DNA from: Blastococcus saxobsidens
Lineage (GTDB): Bacteria > Actinomycetota > Actinomycetes > Mycobacteriales > Geodermatophilaceae
Assembly: GCF_002938435.1 (NCBI RefSeq)
Contig: NZ_POQT01000007.1
Span: forward strand, 1 to 64,000
Reading direction: 5' to 3'
Length of the DNA: 64,000 nt
Positions 63,442-64,000 of this stretch are shown here, piece after piece (the first letter of the stretch is position 1; the number at the start of each line of letters is the position of its first letter). Under the pieces are notes generated by a model, which searched no databases, was not told where the DNA came from, and saw only the letters and a list, made by a program, of their open reading frames with translations. The position numbers and the translations under genes are program-made.

Positions 63442-64000
63442 TAGTGCTCTCCTCGTCGGTAGACCAGCCCGTCGGCCTTGGGCATCCGCAGCCGTTGGGC
63501 GGCCAGCGAGAGCACCAGCAACGTGATCAGGTGCGGGGTGAAGGAGACGATGCCCTCGGGCAGCTCCTCGATGGTCAGGAAGGCGACCAGGCTGCCGGCG
63601 GCGAAGACGACGGCGAGCACCGCCTGGACGAGCCGGCGCTTGCCGACCTGGTAGAAGGCAACGGCCAGCAACAGGATCGCGATCAGCAGCAGCAGCGCGA
63701 CGACGGCACCCCGGCTGCGCAGCTGCAGGCCGTCGGCGAAGCCGAAGAGCCCCGCGCCCGCGGCCAGGCCACCGGGCCGCCAGTTGCCGAAGATCAGCGC
63801 CGCCAGACCGATGAAGCCACGACCGCCGGTCTGGCCCTCGCGGTAGATGTTGGCGACGAAGACCAGCGCCACCCCGCCGAGGCCGGCGAGGGCCCCGGAG
63901 ATGACCACCGCGACGTACTTCATCCGGTAGACCGGCACGCCCAGGGTGTCCGCCGCGGCCGGGTTCTCGCCGCAGGAGCGCAGCCGGAGCCCGAAGGCGG
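63441..64000 (-). CDS. Simple-sugar/nucleoside-type ABC transporter permease, C-terminal part
   Basis: Only the last 186 or so residues are in the window; the 5' end lies to the right. The visible part starts within FGLRLRSCGENPAAADTLG and continues VPVYRMKYVAVVISGALAGLGG, the signature of YufQ/NupQ-like permeases, with about five helices. These transporters import nucleosides. Its stop overlaps the cdd start (TAGTG), which supports nucleoside uptake as the role. Confidence 0.88.
   Translation of the reverse strand, partial: AFGLRLRSCGENPAAADTLGVPVYRMKYVAVVISGALAGLGGVALVFVANIYREGQTGGRGFIGLAALIFGNWRPGGLAAGAGLFGFADGLQLRSRGAVVALLLLIAILLLAVAFYQVGKRRLVQAVLAVVFAAGSLVAFLTIEELPEGIVSFTPHLITLLVLSLAAQRLRMPKADGLVYRRGEH

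Overview
The window is very GC-rich and densely coded, with many ATGA/GTGA stop-start overlaps, frequent GTG starts and several -10 hexamers sitting 6-8 nt before a start codon. All of this points to an actinobacterium. Gene content and order recall Mycobacterium tuberculosis Rv3278c-Rv3315c as I remember it (PH-domain protein, birA, accD5, accE5, maf, accA3; then lpdA, Rv3304, punA/deoD, pmmB, upp, add, deoA, cdd). Cell-wall arabinan genes (dprE1, dprE2, ubiA, an emb) are present but no mycolate genes are seen. My best guess is a non-mycolate, Geodermatophilus/Blastococcus-like or otherwise Frankia-related actinobacterium; that placement is inference. No tRNA, rRNA, insertion sequence, phage gene or CRISPR array was found.

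Layout. 1-2.0 kb: sbcC (cut by the window edge) and sbcD. 2.0-6.6 kb: PH-domain membrane protein, birA, and the decaprenylphosphoryl-arabinose operon ubiA-dprE1-dprE2. 6.6-11.3 kb: divergent acyl-CoA carboxylase operon (accD, accE, maf, accA) behind a promoter region with two inverted repeats. 11.3-15.9 kb: two exported proteases, a subtilase with a C-terminal LGFP-repeat array and a membrane-anchored metzincin. 16.0-18.0 kb: LpdA-type quinone reductase and a gamma-glutamylcyclotransferase-like protein. 18.0-26.5 kb: surface-glycan locus (two large polytopic GT-C-like proteins, an acyltransferase/sugar-ketoisomerase fusion, GtrA, two paralogous GtrB-like glycosyltransferases, a DegT aminotransferase). 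26.5-34.2 kb: a translationally coupled operon GCS2 ligase - M20 amidohydrolase - mutA - mutB - meaB. 34.4-39.8 kb: deoD, uronate-dehydrogenase-like SDR, pmmB, and an OafA-type acyltransferase with a SGNH domain. 39.7-41.8 kb: frameshifted DUF805 gene, Gfo/Idh/MocA oxidoreductase, upp. 41.9-47.8 kb: second wall-glycan locus (FAD oxidoreductase, GtrA, GT2, Emb arabinosyltransferase). 47.9-51.3 kb: deoC with two aldehyde dehydrogenases, one only half-length. 51.3-56.2 kb: APC permease, universal stress protein, dihydrolipoyl dehydrogenase, an acidic protein with a duplicated domain. 56.2-64 kb: DEAD-box helicase, MgtC-like protein, add, an ABC-2 exporter pair, deoA, cdd and the end of a nucleoside-type ABC permease.

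How the genes fit together. Three themes recur. (1) Propionate/odd-chain metabolism: biotin ligase and the carboxylase give methylmalonyl-CoA, which methylmalonyl-CoA mutase and its MeaB chaperone convert to succinyl-CoA. (2) Nucleoside salvage and pentose breakdown: importer permease, cdd, add, deoA, deoD, upp, a PmmB-type phosphomutase, deoC and aldehyde dehydrogenases. (3) Envelope building: arabinan donor synthesis and polymerisation, a predicted 3-acylamino-3,6-dideoxyhexose glycan, an O-acyltransferase, and a protease whose repeats may hold it to the wall.
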